From: Kluyvera ascorbata_C
Lineage (GTDB): Bacteria > Pseudomonadota > Gammaproteobacteria > Enterobacterales > Enterobacteriaceae
NCBI RefSeq assembly: GCF_044197065.1
Contig: NZ_JBIQOI010000002.1
Coordinates: 930,001-994,000, forward strand
Length of the DNA stretch: 64,000 nt
Direction of reading: 5' to 3'
The position numbers and the translations under genes are program-made. This document shows positions 60,947 through 64,000 of the stretch, piece by piece; the first letter of the stretch is position 1; every line of letters begins with the position of its first letter. The notes below the pieces were generated by a model. That model did no database searches and had not been told where the DNA came from. It worked only from the letters and a program-made list of their open reading frames with translations.

Positions 60947-61519
60947 TTAGATAGTACCGCAAACCTTCTCAATCAATTCCGCCGGGAATTGCATTGATTG
61001 CATGATGTGTTCGACCATGCTGCATTTACGGCCTGTATTGGTATTGGTAATGACCCAGTATGGCGTATCCGGAACCTGTTTTGGTTTTGTCTGATTGCCG
61101 TTTTTGAGCAGCGTTTGCTCATCAGCCGCAAAATAGACACGGGTACGTCCGTGGAGGGATTCGGTTGCTTCTGCAAACGCTTTATTGTCCAGAGCGTACA
61201 GCGTGGTCAGAATCAGCATGAAGCGGTTAACCGCTTTCTTCTGCTCAGCATATTCGTCGGAGAGCAGCAGCTCGCGCATAGCACGGACTTTATCTTTAGC
61301 GGTTTTCACCGTTTTTACGTCAGCAACGGGAGCAGCAGCCGGGGCCGGAGCGGGAGCCGGTTCTGCTTTGACGACCGGCGCAGCGGCAGCAGCCACGGGC
61401 TGGGAAGCGGCGGAGAATTTCAGCATACGCCGTAAAATGTCGGACGCGCTCTCGCCAATGTGCAGAGTGTGAGCCGCAATATAGCGATAGAGCTCGTCAT
61501 CAACTTCGATCGTTTTCAT
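60947..61519 (-). CDS. seqA: Replication-initiation negative regulator SeqA
   Basis: 190 aa (E. coli 181) binder of hemimethylated GATC that sequesters oriC and dnaA. The N-terminal multimerisation domain MKTIEVDDELYRYIAAHT is followed by a long Ala/Pro linker (about residues 37-75) and the DNA-binding domain with ATESLHGRTRVYFA and NTNTGRKCSMVEHIMQSMQF. Start at MKTIEVDD; an 11-codon upstream extension is not conserved. Likely co-transcribed with pgm; divergent from ybfF. Confidence 0.96.
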   Translation of the reverse strand: MKTIEVDDELYRYIAAHTLHIGESASDILRRMLKFSAASQPVAAAAAPVVKAEPAPAPAPAAAPVADVKTVKTAKDKVRAMRELLLSDEYAEQKKAVNRFMLILTTLYALDNKAFAEATESLHGRTRVYFAADEQTLLKNGNQTKPKQVPDTPYWVITNTNTGRKCSMVEHIMQSMQFPAELIEKVCGTI

Positions 61520-61701
61520 CTTAATCCGGTGCGATAATTTTTCTGAATACAATTCATTGGGATTATAAAGTCAAAACCCAACAGCGGGTAGCGCCAAACC
61601 AGGAAGACGGCAAAATTCGGATGAGTTCCTTTCTTGCCCCTGAGCGTTAGAATGTCCAACATGATACCCTAACCCGACAATGCGAAAAAAAGAACTTTGC
61701 T

Positions 61702-62466
61702 ATGAAATTGAATGTCCGAGCGCAATCTGCACAAAACCTGCACAATAATTCTCCCATCGTTCTCGTCCACGGCCTGTTCGGCAGCCTCGATAATCTCGGG
61801 ATCCTCGCCCGTGACCTGGTTGTCGATCACGATATCCTTCAGGTTGATATGCGTAACCACGGTTTGTCGCCGCGCGCCGATGAGATGACCTATCCCGCCA
61901 TGGCACAGGATCTGCTCGACACGCTTGACGATAACGGTATTGAAAAAGCGACGGTGATTGGCCACTCAATGGGCGGTAAAGCGGTGATGGCGCTGACGGC
62001 ACTAGCCCCTGAACGCATCGACCGTCTGGTGGCGATTGATATCGCACCGGTGGATTATCACGTTCGTCGTCATGATGAGATTTTTGCGGCCATCAACGCC
62101 GTGACCAGCGCCGGGGTGGCAACCCGCCAACAGGCCGCGACGGTGATGCGCGAGTATTTAAAAGAAGAAGGCGTGATTCAGTTCCTGCTGAAATCCTTTG
62201 TTGACGGTGCCTGGCGCTTTAACGTGCCGGTGCTGTGGGAGCAATACCCGCACATCGTCGGCTGGGAAACCATTCCCGCCTGGGACCACCCTGCTCTGTT
62301 TATTCCTGGCGGCAATTCACCGTACGTCACCGAAGCCTACCGCAGCGAGCTGCTGGCTCAATTCCCCCAGGCAAAAGCACACGTCATCGCCGGTGCGGGC
62401 CACTGGGTTCACGCCGAAAAACCGGATGCGGTACTGCGGGCTATCCGTCGTTATCTCAGCGAGTGA
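61702..62466 (+). CDS. ybfF: Alpha/beta-hydrolase esterase YbfF
   Basis: 254 aa acyl-CoA-type esterase. Nucleophile elbow VIGHSMGGKAVMA (Ser near 89), oxyanion segment PIVLVHGLFGSLDN, and the catalytic His in GAGHWVHAEKP. The E. coli protein cleaves short-chain esters; its physiological role is unclear. Confidence 0.96.
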   Translation: MKLNVRAQSAQNLHNNSPIVLVHGLFGSLDNLGILARDLVVDHDILQVDMRNHGLSPRADEMTYPAMAQDLLDTLDDNGIEKATVIGHSMGGKAVMALTALAPERIDRLVAIDIAPVDYHVRRHDEIFAAINAVTSAGVATRQQAATVMREYLKEEGVIQFLLKSFVDGAWRFNVPVLWEQYPHIVGWETIPAWDHPALFIPGGNSPYVTEAYRSELLAQFPQAKAHVIAGAGHWVHAEKPDAVLRAIRRYLSE

Positions 62467-62595
62467 TTAAAAATGCATCGACCGCGCGCCAGAATGGCCG
62501 TGGTCGTTGGCGTGTGGGTCTCACTGATGTATGATTGCGCGCTGTCTGCACCGGGCACCGCCCGGTAGCTTGTTTCCCCGAAGTCACTCAGAACC

Positions 62596-62889
62596 ATGGC
62601 AAAAGAACAAACGGACCGTACGACCTTAGATTTGTTCGCAAATGAGCGTCGGCCGGGAAGACCAAAAACCAATCCGCTTTCGCGTGACGAACAGCTGCGC
62701 ATTAATAAGCGTAATCAGTTAAAACGCGACAAAGTGCGCGGTCTGAAGCGCGTGGAGCTGAAGCTGAATAACGAAGCCGTTGATGCGCTCAACGAGCTGG
62801 CGACTGCCCGTGATATGAGCCGGAGCGAACTCATCGAAGAGATGTTGATGAACCAGCTGGCCCAGCTACACGGACAGGGGAAAGTCTGA
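62596..62889 (+). CDS. ybfE: Ribbon-helix-helix protein YbfE
   Basis: 97 aa with a basic N-terminus (RRPGRPKTNPLSRDEQLR) and a C-terminal ribbon-helix-helix-like segment (KRVELKLNNEAVDALNELATARDMSRSELIEEML). The E. coli gene is LexA-controlled; I do not see a convincing CTGT-N8-ACAG box in the 129-bp gap upstream. Its function is unknown, though a DNA-binding role is likely from the fold. Confidence 0.92.
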   Translation: MAKEQTDRTTLDLFANERRPGRPKTNPLSRDEQLRINKRNQLKRDKVRGLKRVELKLNNEAVDALNELATARDMSRSELIEEMLMNQLAQLHGQGKV

Positions 62890-63040
62890 AAAATCCCCCC
62901 AAAACACACTTTCATGTAGCAGAGTGTGCAGTACGGCACGATAGCGGTTTCCGCACGCTTCTCAGTTCTGCTATGATTGCCCTTATCTGTGGGCAATAAG
63001 CCACCACCATATCATTAAGTTTCAAGAGGTTATTTTACTC

Positions 63041-63571
63041 ATGGCAATCGTTGGCATCTTTTTCGGTAGCGATACCGGGAACACCGAAAATATCGCAAAA
63101 ATGATTCAAAAACAGCTTGGTAAAGATGTCGCTGACGTTCACGACATTGCCAAGAGCAGCAAAGAAGATCTGGAAGCATTCGATATTCTGCTGCTGGGTA
63201 TCCCAACCTGGTACTACGGCGAAGCGCAGTGCGATTGGGATGACTTCTTCCCTACGCTGGAAGAAGTGGACTTCAACGGCAAGCTGGTCGCGCTGTTTGG
63301 TTGCGGCGACCAGGAAGACTACGCCGAATATTTCTGTGATGCGCTGGGCACCATTCGCGACATCATTGAACCACGCGGTGCGGCCATCGTCGGTCACTGG
63401 CCAACAGCTGGTTACCATTTCGAAGCGTCTAAAGGCCTGGCCGATGACAACCACTTCGTGGGTCTGGCCATCGACGAAGACCGTCAGCCTGAGCTGACCG
63501 CTGAACGCGTTGAAAAATGGGTTAAGCAGGTTGCAGAAGAGCTGCACCTGGAAGACATCAAAAACGCCTGA
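63041..63571 (+). CDS. fldA: Flavodoxin FldA
   Basis: 176 aa long-chain flavodoxin. FMN phosphate loop GSDTGNTENIAK (about residues 9-20) and aromatic FMN-stacking segments IPTWYYGEAQCDWDD and GCGDQEDYAEYFCDA. It donates electrons to MetH, IspG/IspH, biotin synthase and pyruvate formate-lyase activase. It is upstream of fur; readthrough from fldA into uof-fur is known in E. coli. Confidence 0.98.
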   Translation: MAIVGIFFGSDTGNTENIAKMIQKQLGKDVADVHDIAKSSKEDLEAFDILLLGIPTWYYGEAQCDWDDFFPTLEEVDFNGKLVALFGCGDQEDYAEYFCDALGTIRDIIEPRGAAIVGHWPTAGYHFEASKGLADDNHFVGLAIDEDRQPELTAERVEKWVKQVAEELHLEDIKNA

Positions 63572-63579
63572 TGCAAAAT

Positions 63580-63611
63580 AATGAGGCTTAGTGATGAAAC
63601 TACGCCTCATT
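63580..63611 (+). terminator. Hairpin after fldA, weak terminator
   Basis: AATGAGGC and GCCTCATT arms with an inner TAGT/ACTA stem, 9 bp past fldA. There is no T-run, so readthrough to fur is plausible. Confidence 0.5.
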
Positions 63612-63781
63612 AATAGGTAAAAGCAATTAAAATAATAGCTACAATTTTTTAACTTTTTAGCGCATACCTGTACAATATCTTCTGATTTAGCGCGGTCTCA
63701 TCGTAACTTTGTCGGTGAAGCCTCGTTTTTGATAGCTTAGTTTACCCGGCTCTTGCTGTTTTCATTTCAATAGGGTCATTC

Positions 63782-63800
63782 TATAATGAGACGCATTAAT
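63782..63800 (+). promoter_or_regulatory. Fur box in the fur promoter/leader
   Basis: TATAATGAGACGCATTAAT shares most positions with the Fur consensus and matches the autoregulatory site of E. coli fur. It overlaps the uof start codon. Confidence 0.72.
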
Positions 63801-63875
63801 TCGGGTGCATTCTCTGTGATACTTTCGCTGATGGAAGTTGATCGTTTAGCAACAGGACAGATTCCGCATGACTGA
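63786..63875 (+). CDS. uof: Upstream leader ORF of fur (Uof)
   Basis: 29 codons: MRRINSGAFSVILSLMEVD then RLATGQIPHD. The stop codon overlaps the fur start by 8 bp. E. coli uof (28 codons) is translationally coupled to fur and is the point where the iron-responsive sRNA RyhB represses Fur synthesis. The last ten residues are nearly the same as in E. coli. Confidence 0.85.
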   Translation: MRRINSGAFSVILSLMEVDRLATGQIPHD

Positions 63876-64000
63876 CAACAATACCGCATTAAAGAAGGCT
63901 GGCCTGAAAGTCACACTTCCACGGTTAAAGATTCTGGAAGTCCTCCAGGAACCCGATAACCACCATGTCAGCGCGGAAGACTTATACAAACGCCTGATCG
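63868..64000 (+). CDS. fur: Ferric uptake regulator Fur, 5' part only
   Basis: The first 44 codons, starting MTDNNTALKKAGLKVTLPRL, then KILEVLQEPDNHHVSAEDLYKRLI. This is the winged-helix N-terminal domain; the frame continues past the window edge, so the metal-binding C-terminal domain is not seen. Fur represses iron-uptake genes, and the boxes at gpmA and at its own leader are in this window. Confidence 0.97.
   Translation, partial: MTDNNTALKKAGLKVTLPRLKILEVLQEPDNHHVSAEDLYKRLI

Noticed and set aside
59196..60950. 584-codon plus-strand ORF opposite pgm
   Set aside because: Complete overlap with a confident Pgm frame; amino-acid composition (Arg/Val/His/Gln-rich) is that of an antisense frame.
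62467..62595. Possible LexA box upstream of ybfE
   Set aside because: Searched by eye for CTGT-N8-ACAG; only poor partial matches such as the CTGT in GCGCTGTCTGC are present.
1..64000. CRISPR array, insertion sequence or prophage
   Set aside because: No regularly spaced direct repeats, transposase, or phage genes were seen; the repeats present are REP/BIME palindromes and tRNAs.

Overview
This window is chromosomal core DNA of a member of the Enterobacteriaceae. Nearly every gene has an Escherichia coli counterpart of matching length in matching order, from ybhA to fur, but protein divergence and local gene content show it is not E. coli. Relative to the E. coli K-12 map as I remember it, mngRAB (between sucD and cydA), abrB (next to nei), ybgA (next to phrB) and ybgS (next to aroG) are absent, and a hok/sok-type toxin locus lies between pxpA and nei. 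Codon use fits Enterobacter, Leclercia, Lelliottia or Kosakonia equally well, so I do not name a genus.

Layout. 0.1-6.3 kb: ybhA phosphatase, the molybdate ABC transporter modABC with its ModE operator, acrZ, modE and modF. 6.4-10.8 kb: galETKM with both Gal operators. 11-16 kb: gpmA with a Fur box, aroG with a TyrR box, zitB, and pnuC-nadA with a NadR box. 16.3-17.0 kb: seven tRNA genes (five Lys, two Val). 17.1-22.9 kb: the cell-envelope operon ybgC-tolQRAB-pal-cpoB. 23-26.6 kb: cydABX-ybgE, encoding cytochrome bd, with FNR boxes. 26.9-38.7 kb: TCA-cycle block sdhCDAB-sucABCD, ending in a likely SdhX sRNA, divergent from gltA. 38.8-43.2 kb: nei, the hok locus and the 5-oxoprolinase operon ybgI-pxpBCA. 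43.5-46.9 kb: dtpD, phrB, ybfA. 47-55 kb: kdpFABCDE potassium uptake. 55.2-59.1 kb: the speFL leader peptide with speF-potE, for putrescine. 59.3-64 kb: pgm, seqA, ybfF, ybfE, fldA, uof and the first 133 bases of fur, which runs off the right edge.

The genes form classic regulated units: molybdate sensing and import, galactose catabolism by the Leloir pathway with Pgm further along, microaerobic respiration, the TCA cycle, outer-membrane constriction, K+ homeostasis and polyamine control. Many REP/BIME palindromes of at least two sequence families fill the gaps between units.

I found no obvious new multi-gene system. The less ordinary items are the hok/mok/sok locus splitting pxpA from nei, with its mok frame shifted relative to hok; two strong unassigned operator-like palindromes, one at phrB and one between ybgI and dtpD; the speFL-speF leader with a 16-bp perfect palindrome; a third perfect FNR box far upstream of cydA; and the uof start codon sitting inside a Fur box.
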